From: Arhodomonas sp052060015
GTDB lineage: Bacteria; Pseudomonadota; Gammaproteobacteria; Nitrococcales; Nitrococcaceae
Length of the DNA: 64,000 nucleotides
Direction: 5' to 3'
Assembly: GCF_052060015.1 (NCBI RefSeq)
Contig: NZ_JBPODZ010000001.1
Coordinates: 434,001-498,000, forward strand
The position numbers and the translations under genes were made by a program. Positions within the stretch are counted from its first letter, which is position 1; every line of letters begins with the position of its first letter. Of this stretch, positions 1 through 8,105 are shown piece after piece. A model generated the notes under the pieces. The model ran no database searches. It was not told the origin of the DNA and was given only the letters and a program-made list of their open reading frames with translations.

Positions 1-33
1 GTCCTTCGCCTCCAGGGGTTCGGGTTGGGCCAT
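1..33 (-). CDS. Start of an unidentified gene running off the left edge
   Basis: An ATG on the minus strand at 31-33 opens the peptide MAQPEPLEAKD before the window ends. A good Shine-Dalgarno core (AAGGA, minus strand, at 40-44) lies six bases before it. The gene would follow hisC in the same direction with a gap of about 120 bases. Only eleven residues are visible, so no family can be assigned; the call rests on the ribosome binding site and position alone. Confidence 0.45.
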   Translation of the reverse strand, partial: MAQPEPLEAKD

Positions 34-154
34 GGCCGTTCCTTCGTCGTTGTCGCAGGGGTGTCGTCATGCCCGACGGGCGCTGCCCCGATTGTCGGTA
101 TCCCCGCTCCCGCTGGCAAGTGACGGTGCGGTGGACTCCGGGCGATGAGGCCCT

Positions 155-1234
155 TCAGTGGTGCAGCCGGCTTAGCGCCCGGAGTAGGGTGTCGTTCTGC
201 TCCGGGGTCCCGACAGTGATGCGTAGGCGATCGCGGAGGCCGGGCTGATCGAAGTGCCGAACGAAGATCCCCTGCTCGCGAAGGAGGCGGTAGACCTCGG
301 GGGCGCCGCCGGAGAACGCCTCGGGCACCTGGACGAGCAGGAAGTTGCTCTCGCTGGCCAGGCTGCTGAGCCCGAATGCCGCTAGTCGCTCCGCCAGGCG
401 CGTCCGCTCGCCGCGCACCGCCGCCCAGGTGGAGCGGGCGTACTCCGGGTCGCGCAGCGCCGCCACTGCCAGGCGCTCCGCGATGGCGTCGACGCTGTAG
501 CTGTCCCGGGTCTTGCGGGCGATGGGATCGATCAGGCCCCGGGGGCCGATACCGTAGCCGAAACGCAGCCCCGCCAGAGAGTACCCCTTGCTCAGGGTCC
601 GCAGCAGCATGATGTTGTCCGCCCCGGAGAGCAGTGAGACGAGGTCGTGGCCTCGCTCCGGGTCGACGAAGTCGACGTAGGCCTCGTCCACCAGCAGTAC
701 GCCGCCGAGGCTACGGGCCAGGCGGGCGATGGTCTCGGCCTCGAGTAGTGTCCCCGACGGGGCGTGGGGGTTAACCAGCAACGTCAGGGGGACGCGTTCA
801 CGGTTCATGCGCTCCGCGAAATCCGGGGTGGGCCGCCAGTCCGCCCCCAGGGCAACCCGGACCACGGGCGAGCCATGGATGCCGGCGAGCACGGGGTAGA
901 GGGAATAACTGGGCTCGGCGATGCCGATGGGGCTGCCCGGATTCACGAAGGTGGTGATGGCGAGCCGCAGCAACTCGTCGCCGCCGTTGGTTGCGACGAT
1001 CTGCTCGGGCTCGACCCCGTGGTGCCGGGCCGCTACCTGGCGGAACGTGGCGCTGGTCGGGGAGGGGTAGCGGCGCAGCGCCTCCGCCGGCACCCCGGCC
1101 AGCGCCTCCATTACCGAGGGCGCCGGCGGATACGGGTTTTCGTTGGTATTGAGCTTGATGGCGTCGGCGTTCGGGGGCTGCTCCCCCGGGGTGTAGCCGC
1201 TCATCCGCCGGATATTGTCGCGTTCGTAGCCCAT
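155..1234 (-). CDS. hisC: Histidinol-phosphate aminotransferase
   Basis: This 359-residue protein belongs to the class I/II fold-type I PLP aminotransferases and has the length usual for HisC, which converts imidazole-acetol phosphate to histidinol phosphate with glutamate as donor. Diagnostic features are the NTNENPY segment near residues 29-35, ATNGGDELL near 81-89, VDEAYVDF at 182-189, and the TLSKGYSLAGLRFGYG segment whose Lys216 should bind PLP. No other his gene is visible, so it stands outside a his operon here. The first ATG is kept because the N-terminal NIRRMSGYTPGE segment matches the family; no clear ribosome binding site precedes it. It is divergent from fbpB, sharing a 146-base intergenic region. 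Confidence 0.93.
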   Translation of the reverse strand: MGYERDNIRRMSGYTPGEQPPNADAIKLNTNENPYPPAPSVMEALAGVPAEALRRYPSPTSATFRQVAARHHGVEPEQIVATNGGDELLRLAITTFVNPGSPIGIAEPSYSLYPVLAGIHGSPVVRVALGADWRPTPDFAERMNRERVPLTLLVNPHAPSGTLLEAETIARLARSLGGVLLVDEAYVDFVDPERGHDLVSLLSGADNIMLLRTLSKGYSLAGLRFGYGIGPRGLIDPIARKTRDSYSVDAIAERLAVAALRDPEYARSTWAAVRGERTRLAERLAAFGLSSLASESNFLLVQVPEAFSGGAPEVYRLLREQGIFVRHFDQPGLRDRLRITVGTPEQNDTLLRALSRLHH

Positions 1235-1380
1235 GACCCAGTGCCCGTCCGGTCTTTGCCCTCCAGCTTACTAGAACTCCCGCGGCGGGCGACAGCGCCG
1301 AGGTGAGTCGGGTGCGTGGTGGGGATTGAACTGGTAGCATTCGCATCCACTTGTCTCCCTACACCCCAGAGGACATCCGC

Positions 1381-3060
1381 GTGTCGCGCACCGCCAGCAC
1401 CCGCTCGAGCGTGTTGTCGAGGCTGCTTCCCCATGGTGGCGCCTGGACGGTGTTCACGCTGGCCATCGCCGCCGTGGTGGCCCTGCCGGTGGTGGTCATC
1501 CTGGCCCACATCGCCGTACCGGCGGGCGGGATCTGGCAGCACCTGGCCTCCACGGTGCTCGGTCGCTACATCGCGAACACCGCTGTGCTGGTGATCGCGG
1601 TGGGGGTGGGGACGCTGGTGATCGGCACCGCTACCGCCTGGCTGGTGGTGATGTGCCGCTTCCCCGGCCGGCGCCTCTTCGAGTGGGCGCTGCTGCTGCC
1701 CCTGGCGGTGCCCACCTACGTGATTGCCTATGCCTACACGGACTTCCTCCAGTATGCCGGCCCATTGCAGGGATGGCTGCGCGAGGTCTTCGACTGGGGC
1801 CGCGGCGACTACTACTTTCCGGCCGTCCGCTCCCTGGGCGGCGCCGCGACCCTGATCACCATGGTCCTCTACCCCTATGTCTATCTGCTGGCCCGGGCCG
1901 CCTTCCTGGAGCAGTCGGTCTGCGTCCTGGATGTGGGACGCACCCTGGGCCGGGGGCCCTGGCGGTTGTTCGCTACGGTGGCGGTGCCACTGGCGAGGCC
2001 CTCCATCGTCGGCGGGGTCTCGCTGGCGCTGATGGAGACACTCAACGAGTTCGGCGCGGTGCAGTTTTTCGGGGTCGACACCTTTACCACCGGCATCTAT
2101 CGCACCTGGTTCGGCCTGGGGGAGCAGGTGGCAGCGGCGCAACTGGCAGCCTGCCTGCTGGCGTTCGTTATCGTACTGGTGCTGCTGGAGCGTTGGTCGC
2201 GGGGCCGGCGCCGATACTTCCATACCTCCAGCCGCTACCAGCAACTGCCGGAATATCCGCTGCACGGCTGGCGGGCCGTTGGCGCGTTTCTCGCCTGTGC
2301 CGTGCCGGTGCTGATCGGTTTCCTGCTGCCGAGCCTGCTGCTCGCGGAGATGGCCTGGGAAGTGGGTGACCCCCTGCTCGGCTCCCGGTTCCTGGACTTC
2401 GCGGGTAACAGCCTGATCCTTGCCGCGGTCTCCTCGCTCATTGCCGTCGCCCTGGCGGTGGTGCTCAGCTACGGGGTGCGTCTCAACTCCCGCCCGGGGA
2501 CACGGGTGGCGACGCGCATCGCGGCGATGGGTTATGCCATCCCGGGGTCGGTGATCGCCGTGGGCATCCTCATCCCGTTTGCCTGGCTCGACGACCAGAT
2601 CAACAGCCTCGCTCGGGCGCACTACGACACCTTCATCGGCCCCCTGCTCAGCGGCTCGGCGTTCATCCTGGTCTATGCGTACGTGGTGCGCTTCCTGGCG
2701 GTGTCGTTCAACACCGTCGAGGCGAGCCTGGGCAAGGTCACCCCGGCCATGGACGCGGCCGCCCGCACCCTGGGCGAGACCGCCGGTGGGACGCTGCGAC
2801 GGGTCCACACGCCGATCATGCGCAGCAGCCTGCTGGCGGCGGGGATCCTCGTGTTCGTTGATGTCATGAAGGAGCTGCCGGCCACCATTATCCTGCGCCC
2901 CTTCGACTTCGACACCCTCGCGGTCCGGGCCCACAACCTGGCCTCCGACGAGCGCCTGGCGGAGTCCGCCACCGCCTCCCTGGCCATCGTCGCGGTGGGC
3001 ATCATCCCGGTAATCCTGCTGAGCATGGCCATGCGGCGATCACGGCCCGGGGAGGGCTAA
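1381..3060 (+). CDS. fbpB: Iron(III) ABC transporter permease, fused two-domain
   Basis: This is an inner-membrane permease of the FbpB/SfuB/FutB type with two tandem binding-protein-dependent transport domains, about twelve hydrophobic segments in all. Each half carries the cytoplasmic EAA loop that contacts the ATPase: one around LDVGRTLGRGPWRLFATVAVP (near residues 180-200) and one around AAARTLGETAGGTLRRV (near 460-475). GTG at 1381 is preferred over an in-frame TTG at 1351 because GAGGA sits seven bases before it, giving 559 residues. Its 3' end overlaps the oppositely oriented fbpC by four bases, so the permease, ATPase and binding protein of one transporter are three separate transcription units. 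Iron as substrate is inferred from the family and from the neighbouring binding protein. Confidence 0.88.
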   Translation: MSRTASTRSSVLSRLLPHGGAWTVFTLAIAAVVALPVVVILAHIAVPAGGIWQHLASTVLGRYIANTAVLVIAVGVGTLVIGTATAWLVVMCRFPGRRLFEWALLLPLAVPTYVIAYAYTDFLQYAGPLQGWLREVFDWGRGDYYFPAVRSLGGAATLITMVLYPYVYLLARAAFLEQSVCVLDVGRTLGRGPWRLFATVAVPLARPSIVGGVSLALMETLNEFGAVQFFGVDTFTTGIYRTWFGLGEQVAAAQLAACLLAFVIVLVLLERWSRGRRRYFHTSSRYQQLPEYPLHGWRAVGAFLACAVPVLIGFLLPSLLLAEMAWEVGDPLLGSRFLDFAGNSLILAAVSSLIAVALAVVLSYGVRLNSRPGTRVATRIAAMGYAIPGSVIAVGILIPFAWLDDQINSLARAHYDTFIGPLLSGSAFILVYAYVVRFLAVSFNTVEASLGKVTPAMDAAARTLGETAGGTLRRVHTPIMRSSLLAAGILVFVDVMKELPATIILRPFDFDTLAVRAHNLASDERLAESATASLAIVAVGIIPVILLSMAMRRSRPGEG

Positions 3061-4172
3061 TCGCCGTCGGCTGGAAAGACAAATACCTGGGAGGTGTCCA
3101 GGTGGATGCGCACGGGTTGCTGCGCGGCGGGCAGGAACACACCGGGCACGCGGGCGTGCAGGTGGGACTCACAGCCATCGCGGGCGTGCGCGCACAGATG
3201 CACCAGGCTGCTGCGGCCGAGGAGCTTGGCCATCAGCACATGGCTGTGCCGGTGGGCCTCCGGCGGGGCATCCAGCTCGGCGACCCGTAACGCCTCGGGG
3301 CGGATCAGCACCCGCGCCGTGCTGCCCTCGGCAAGGCCATCGGCGTCCACATCACCGACCGGCGTCTCCACCCGTCCCCCCCGAACCGTCCCCGAGACCT
3401 CGTTGACGTCACCGAAGAAGGTGACCACGAAGGGGTCCTTCGGGGCACAGTAGAGCTCCTGGGGGGTGCCGGTCTGGACGATGCGCCCATCGCGCATCAG
3501 CGCGATGCGGTCAGCCATGAACATGGCCTCCTCAGGGTCATGGGTTACCAGCAGCGTGCCGGCCCCTACTTCCTTGAGGACATGGAGGGTGTCGTCGCGG
3601 ATGCGGTCGCGAAGCCGGGCATCGAGGCTGGAGAACGGTTCGTCGAGCAGCATCAGCTGCGGGGACGGGGCAAGGGCCCGGGCGAGGGCAACCCGCTGCT
3701 GCTGCCCGCCGGAGAGGGTGTGGGGGTAGGCCTCGGCATGGGCAGCCATACCGAGCTTCTCCAGCAGGGCCAGGGCGTGATGGCGTTGCCCGCGTCCCTG
3801 GCGGCCGGGCAGGCCGAAGGTGACGTTTTCAAGGACCGTGAGATGCGGGAACAGCGCCGAGTCCTGGAAGACCAGGCCAACATTGCGCTTCTCCGGCGGC
3901 AGGTGGCGTCCGCCGGGGACGGCGATGGTGCGACCATTGATCGCCACCCGCCCGTGCTGGAGGACCTCCAGCCCGGCGGCGATGCGGAGGAGGGTGGTCT
4001 TGCCGCAGCCCGAGGGCCCGAGCAGGCACACCACCTCGCCCGGGTGGACGTCGAGCTCGACGTCCTGCACCGCCGGGTGCTCGCCAAAGCGGTGATACAC
4101 GCCCTCCATGTGGAGCATGCCAGTGTCCTGATCCAGTGCCTGCGTCGTGGCGGCCTGTGCAGTCTTGCTCAT
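3057..4172 (-). CDS. fbpC: Iron(III) ABC transporter ATP-binding protein
   Basis: A 371-residue ABC ATPase that would power ferric iron uptake with FbpB and FbpA at the inner membrane. Visible motifs are Walker A GPSGCGKT at 52-59, the signature LSGGQ at 153-157, Walker B LMLLDEP at 173-179, the D-loop SSLDARLR and switch His211. The stretch after about residue 245 is a TOBE-type regulatory domain, as in FbpC and PotA. It is convergent with fbpB (four-base overlap) and divergent from fbpA; the 194-base gap between fbpC and fbpA carries a TATGAT -10-like hexamer on the minus strand and the GCGAATGCGTC motif at 4222-4232. Confidence 0.9.
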   Translation of the reverse strand: MSKTAQAATTQALDQDTGMLHMEGVYHRFGEHPAVQDVELDVHPGEVVCLLGPSGCGKTTLLRIAAGLEVLQHGRVAINGRTIAVPGGRHLPPEKRNVGLVFQDSALFPHLTVLENVTFGLPGRQGRGQRHHALALLEKLGMAAHAEAYPHTLSGGQQQRVALARALAPSPQLMLLDEPFSSLDARLRDRIRDDTLHVLKEVGAGTLLVTHDPEEAMFMADRIALMRDGRIVQTGTPQELYCAPKDPFVVTFFGDVNEVSGTVRGGRVETPVGDVDADGLAEGSTARVLIRPEALRVAELDAPPEAHRHSHVLMAKLLGRSSLVHLCAHARDGCESHLHARVPGVFLPAAQQPVRIHLDTSQVFVFPADGD

Positions 4173-4221
4173 CGCTCGAATCCGTAACGTCCGATACTCC
4201 CCATCATAACGCGATGGGCCC

Positions 4222-4232
4222 GCGAATGCGTC
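4222..4232. promoter_or_regulatory. GCGAATRC motif copy upstream of fbpC
   Basis: GCGAATGCGTC at 4222-4232 matches ten of eleven bases of the minus-strand sequence inside the fbpA dyad (GCGAATACGTC). It lies about 50 bases before the fbpC start codon. A third related copy (minus-strand ATGCGAATGC) lies at 1337-1346 before fbpB. The shared motif suggests a common iron-responsive repressor, but it does not look like the textbook Fur box and no regulator can be named. Confidence 0.3.
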
Positions 4233-4272
4233 TGAATGTTAATCCGCTTTCCCTCGCGGTCGAAACGGACCG

Positions 4273-4329
4273 TTGACGGCGGCGGGTATGCGTTGTTCAA
4301 TAACCTAATAAATGCGACGTATTCGCATT
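4273..4329 (+). promoter_or_regulatory. Candidate fbpA promoter with an overlapping dyad operator
   Basis: TTGACG at 4273-4278 and TTCAAT at 4296-4301 are separated by 17 bases and would start transcription near 4308. Immediately downstream is a perfect dyad, AATGCGA at 4311-4317 and TCGCATT at 4323-4329 with a five-base spacer, 19 bases in all like a Fur site in length though not in classical sequence. A protein bound here would block the promoter start, which fits iron-dependent repression of fbpA. Confidence 0.45.
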
Positions 4330-4366
4330 ACAAGATTTCCCATGCAACCACCACAAGGGGTAAACG

Positions 4367-5395
4367 ATGAGCAAGTGTTATCGCCTCGCTGTCCCGATGG
4401 TCGCCGCCCTGATCGGGGTGTCCGCCGTTTCCGGGGCCTCTGCGGCGGAGGTCAATCTCTACACCGCCCGCCACTATGATTCCGACGAGCGCCTCTACGA
4501 GGCGTTCACCGAGCGTACCGGCATCGAGGTGCGGGTGATGGAGGGCGATTCGGACCAGCTGATCCAGCGCATCCTCCGGGAGGGGGAAGCCAGCCCCGCG
4601 GATGTGATGATGACCGTGGATGCCGGGCGGCTGTGGCGTGCCGAGGAAGAGGGTATCTTCCAGTCGGTGGACTCCGACACCCTCGCCGAACGCCTCCCGG
4701 ATTCCATGCGCCACCCCGACGGGCTCTGGTATGGCTTCAGCCAGCGGGTGCGGGCGATCTTCTACAACCGGGAGCGCCTCGATCCGGCGGAGGTGCAGCG
4801 TTACGAGGACCTGGCGGACCCACGCTTCGAGGGGGAGGTCTGCATCCGTTCCTCCAACAATATCTACAATCAGTCCCTGCTGGCCTCGATGATCCACCAC
4901 CACGGGGCCGATGGTGCCGAGGAGTGGGCCGCCGGAGTGGTCGAGAACTTCGCGCGTCAGCCCCAAGGCGGCGATACCGATCAGATCCTCGGTGTGGCCA
5001 GCGGCGAGTGCAGCCTAGCGGTGGCCAACCATTACTACTACGTTCGACTGCTCAAGTCGGATGACCCGGAGGATCGGGCCATGGCCCGGAACGTGGGGGT
5101 CATCTTCCCCAATCAGGACGGTCGCGGCGCCCATGTGAACGTCGGCGGTGCCGGGGTGGTCGAGGGCGCGCCCAACCGGGAGAACGCCGTCCGCTTCCTG
5201 GAGTTCCTCGCCTCCGATGAGGCGCAGGAGATCTTCGCCTCGGGCAATAACGAGTTCCCGGTGGTGGAAGGCGTGCTGATGGACCCGGTGCTCGAGTCCT
5301 GGGGCAACTTCCGCGTCGATGACCTCAACATCAGCGTGCTCGGTGAGAACAACCCCGAAGCGGTGCGCATCTTCGACCGCGTCGGCTGGCGCTGA
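4367..5395 (+). CDS. fbpA: Periplasmic ferric-iron binding protein
   Basis: A 342-residue periplasmic binding protein of the FbpA/FutA family (type 2 fold) that delivers Fe3+ to FbpBC. The N-terminus is a clear signal peptide with cleavage expected after ASA (residues 24-26). The first strand VNLYTARHYDSDERLYEAF contains His36 in the position of the iron-ligand histidine, and VANHYYYVR near residue 220 holds the adjacent tyrosines that coordinate iron in this family. Start ATG 4367 follows AAGGGG with six bases between. The mature protein is acidic. It sits on its own, divergent from fbpC, and is followed by a strong hairpin at 5440-5468, so it is probably expressed alone and at higher level than the membrane parts. 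Confidence 0.92.
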   Translation: MSKCYRLAVPMVAALIGVSAVSGASAAEVNLYTARHYDSDERLYEAFTERTGIEVRVMEGDSDQLIQRILREGEASPADVMMTVDAGRLWRAEEEGIFQSVDSDTLAERLPDSMRHPDGLWYGFSQRVRAIFYNRERLDPAEVQRYEDLADPRFEGEVCIRSSNNIYNQSLLASMIHHHGADGAEEWAAGVVENFARQPQGGDTDQILGVASGECSLAVANHYYYVRLLKSDDPEDRAMARNVGVIFPNQDGRGAHVNVGGAGVVEGAPNRENAVRFLEFLASDEAQEIFASGNNEFPVVEGVLMDPVLESWGNFRVDDLNISVLGENNPEAVRIFDRVGWR

Positions 5396-5439
5396 TTCAC
5401 CACCGGCCCAGGGCGACAGCCGTGGGCTGGTTCCCTATG

Positions 5440-5468
5440 GCGGGCAGGCCGTGCTACGGGCTGCCCGC
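5440..5468 (+). terminator. Strong hairpin after fbpA, terminator-like
   Basis: GCGGGCAG at 5440-5447 pairs with CTGCCCGC at 5461-5468, and an inner CCGT/ACGG stem continues after a single mismatch, leaving a GCT loop. The hairpin lies 45 bases after the fbpA stop. There is no T-run after it, so it may protect the 3' end or help termination rather than act as a classical intrinsic terminator. Confidence 0.4.
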
Positions 5469-5562
5469 GTGGTTCCGAGCATGTTGCCCCATTCCGCCGT
5501 TCTAGTAGGCTGATTCCGGGCGCCGGGCAATCCTGCCCCGCGCGGTCCTCGGAGGAGTGCCG

Positions 5563-7377
5563 ATGGCGGAAACGGCCACCGCGGCCCTGGTTGGGATCGG
5601 TCTACTGGGTATCGGGGCACAGTGGCTCGCGTGGCGGGTACAATTGCCGGCGATCCTGTTCCTGCTGGCGGCGGGACTGATCGCCGGGCCGGGGGTGCTC
5701 GGCTGGATCGACCCCGACGCCCTGCTCGGGGAACTGCTGTTCCCGGTGGTATCGCTGGCGGTGGCCGTGATCCTCTTCGAGGGGGGGCTGACCCTGCGGC
5801 TGCATGAGATCCGCGGCCTCGGTGGCCCCGTCAATCGCCTGCTCACCGTCGGTGTCCTGTTGACCTGGGGCAGCACGGCCGTTGCCGCGTGGTGGCTCAC
5901 CGCCCTGCCCTGGGAGCTTGCCGTCCTCTTCGGTGCCATCACGGTGGTCACCGGCCCTACCGTCATCGTACCGCTCCTGCGCAGCGTCCGCCCCACCGAG
6001 CGGGTGGCCAATGTGCTGCGCTGGGAGGGTATCGTCATCGATCCCATCGGCGCGCTCATCGCGGTGCTGGTCTTCGAGTTCCTGGTGGCAAGCTCTGGCG
6101 AGCGCAGCGTCGGTGCGGCGGCGCTGACCTTCGTGCTGATCCTCGTGGTGGGGACGCTGGTAGGTGCCGTGGCCGGCTACCTGGTCGGGCTGGCCCTGCG
6201 CAATTACTGGCTACCGGATTATCTGCACAATGTCGGGGTGCTGGTCGCCGTGTTCGCCGTGTACTTCGCCAGCGATCAGATCCATCACGAGACCGGCTTG
6301 CTGTCGGTGACGGTGATGGGGATCTGGCTGGCGAACATGGCGCGGGTGCCCCTGGACGACGTGCTCAACTTCAAGGAGTCCCTCAGCGTCCTGCTGATTT
6401 CCGGGCTGTTCATCCTGCTCGCCGCGCGGCTCGATCCCGCGGAGTTGCTCACCCTCGGCTGGGGCGCGGTGGCACTACTGGCGTTTATGCAGCTGGTGGG
6501 GCGACCACTGAATGTGCTGGTGAGCACAGCGGGTTCGTCGCTGGATTGGCGGGAACGCGCCTTCCTGTGCTGGATCGCGCCCCGGGGCATAGTCGCGGCA
6601 GCGGTTTCCGCAGTGTTCGCCCTGCGCCTGGAGGCCTCGGGGTTTGCCGGCGCCGGGGTCCTGGTGCCGCTGACCTTCCTGGTGATTGCCTTCACGGTGG
6701 TACTGCAGAGTGCCACGGCGCAGCCGCTGGCGGGGTGGTTGGGGCTGCGCGAGCCGCCGCCACGGGGGGTCCTCATCGTCGGCGCCAACCCTGTGGGCCG
6801 TAGCCTTGCCGAGGCGCTAGTGGCAACGGGGCTGCCGGTACGGCTCACCGACGCCAACTGGGACAATGTCCAGGCCGCGCGGATGCAGGGGCTGGATGTG
6901 TACTACGGCAACCCCACCTCGGAGCACGCCGAGCGGCACCTGAGTATGACCGGCCTGGGTCATCTCTTCGCCGTCTCCCCGCGCAGCGACCTGAACAGCC
7001 TGGTGAGCCTGCATTTCGCCCGGGAGCTGGGCTGGAACCGGGTCTTCCGCCTCCCGCCCTCGGAGCACGATAACCGCCTGCCGGGCCCGCTCCGGCGCCG
7101 CCAACGCCACGACAACACCTTATTCGGCGAGGACGTGACCTATCAGCGGCTGGCCGACCTGCTCGGTGCCGGCTCCGGCATCCGCGCCACCGAGCTCACC
7201 GAGGAATTCGACTGGGACGCCTACCAGCGCCAGTACGGCTCGCGTGCCTTGCTGCTGTGCGCGATCGACGCCTCGGACCGGTTGCGCGTGTTCACCGGTG
7301 AGGACGACCCGGAACCGCAGCCGGGATGGACGGTGTTGGCGGTCATCCGCCCTGAGGAAGGAAACGACGACGCATGA
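5563..7377 (+). CDS. CPA1-type cation/proton antiporter with C-terminal NAD-binding (RCK) domain, copy 1
   Basis: The first 390 or so residues form about twelve membrane helices of the NhaP/CPA1 Na+ or K+/H+ antiporter fold, with the conserved TGPTVIVPLLR segment and EGIVIDPIGAL around residues 125-160. From about residue 403 a Rossmann-type nucleotide-binding domain begins (VLIVGANPVGRSLAEAL), as in RCK/TrkA-N gating modules, so transport is probably gated by NAD(H) or another nucleotide. ATG 5563 is chosen over GTG 5557 because GGAGGA ends six bases before it. A paralogue of near-identical layout lies at 11778. In this copy the residue before the membrane Asp is Ile (VID), whereas the other has the usual Asn-Asp; that may change selectivity. 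It overlaps ugpQ at ATGA. Confidence 0.85.
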   Translation: MAETATAALVGIGLLGIGAQWLAWRVQLPAILFLLAAGLIAGPGVLGWIDPDALLGELLFPVVSLAVAVILFEGGLTLRLHEIRGLGGPVNRLLTVGVLLTWGSTAVAAWWLTALPWELAVLFGAITVVTGPTVIVPLLRSVRPTERVANVLRWEGIVIDPIGALIAVLVFEFLVASSGERSVGAAALTFVLILVVGTLVGAVAGYLVGLALRNYWLPDYLHNVGVLVAVFAVYFASDQIHHETGLLSVTVMGIWLANMARVPLDDVLNFKESLSVLLISGLFILLAARLDPAELLTLGWGAVALLAFMQLVGRPLNVLVSTAGSSLDWRERAFLCWIAPRGIVAAAVSAVFALRLEASGFAGAGVLVPLTFLVIAFTVVLQSATAQPLAGWLGLREPPPRGVLIVGANPVGRSLAEALVATGLPVRLTDANWDNVQAARMQGLDVYYGNPTSEHAERHLSMTGLGHLFAVSPRSDLNSLVSLHFARELGWNRVFRLPPSEHDNRLPGPLRRRQRHDNTLFGEDVTYQRLADLLGAGSGIRATELTEEFDWDAYQRQYGSRALLLCAIDASDRLRVFTGEDDPEPQPGWTVLAVIRPEEGNDDA

Positions 7378-8105
7378 GGCCAGGGCGCGTGATCGCCCAT
7401 CGCGGCGGGGCCAGCCTCGCGCCGGAAAACACGCGGGCGGCGGTGGCCGCCTCGGCGGCCGTGGGGGCCCGCTGGGTGGAGGTGGACGTGCGTCTGCTCG
7501 GTGACGGTACGCCGGTGCTCTTCCATGACCGTGAGCTGGACCGCTGCACCGACCTTCGTGGGCCGCTGTCCGCCCTGAACGCCGACATGATCGAGGGCGT
7601 CGACGCTGGCGGGTGGTTCTCGCCACGGTTCCGCGGTGAACCCATCCCGCGGCTGGATGCCGTCCTCGCGGATTGCGCCCGGTTCGGGCTTGGAGTGAAC
7701 CTGGAGCTCAAGCGGGAACCCGGGGAGCCCCAGGACCGGGTGGTACGGGCGGTGGCGGGAGTGCTGGCAGCCAGCGGCGGGGGACGAACCGACGTGCTGC
7801 TCAGCTCCTTCGACGAGGCGGTGGTTGCTGCCTGCCGCGATCTGGCACCGGCGTGGGCCCGGGCGACCATACAGCGACGCCTTCCTCGGGACATCGGCCT
7901 GCGATGCCAGCGTTACGGCGCCGCGGCGGTGGTCTGTGACTGGCGCCGGCTCACCGGTGCCGGCGCCGCCCGGGTCAAGGACCATGGCTTGTTGCTGTAC
8001 TGCTATACGATCAACAACCCGGCCGCCTTCCGCCACCGCTGGGGCTGGGGCGTGGACGGTGTCATCACCGATCGGCCCCAGGATTTCCTGGCCTGGCGGG
8101 GATGA
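7374..8105 (+). CDS. ugpQ: Glycerophosphodiester phosphodiesterase
   Basis: A 243-residue GDPD-family TIM-barrel enzyme that splits glycerophosphodiesters from phospholipid turnover into glycerol 3-phosphate and an alcohol. The hallmark active-site segments are present: AHRGGASLAPENT at residues 8-20, EVDVRLLGDGTPVLFHD around 40-57 with the metal-binding Glu/Asp pair, and NLELKREPG in the middle. There is no signal peptide, so it should be cytoplasmic like UgpQ. Its ATG overlaps the stop of the upstream antiporter (ATGA), which implies translational coupling; its 3' end overlaps the oppositely oriented rlmM by 41 bases. Confidence 0.9.
   Translation: MRPGRVIAHRGGASLAPENTRAAVAASAAVGARWVEVDVRLLGDGTPVLFHDRELDRCTDLRGPLSALNADMIEGVDAGGWFSPRFRGEPIPRLDAVLADCARFGLGVNLELKREPGEPQDRVVRAVAGVLAASGGGRTDVLLSSFDEAVVAACRDLAPAWARATIQRRLPRDIGLRCQRYGAAAVVCDWRRLTGAGAARVKDHGLLLYCYTINNPAAFRHRWGWGVDGVITDRPQDFLAWRG

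Noticed and set aside
69..248. A 59-codon plus-strand frame starting MPDGRCPDCRYPRS, which resembles a zinc ribbon.
   Set aside because: There is no second Cys pair, no ribosome binding site, and most of it lies opposite the end of hisC.
1201..2934. A 577-codon open frame opposite fbpB, and similar long frames opposite other genes.
   Set aside because: High G+C leaves mirror frames open. The predicted proteins are rich in Arg, His, Gln and Gly with no domains, and the sense gene has full family motifs.
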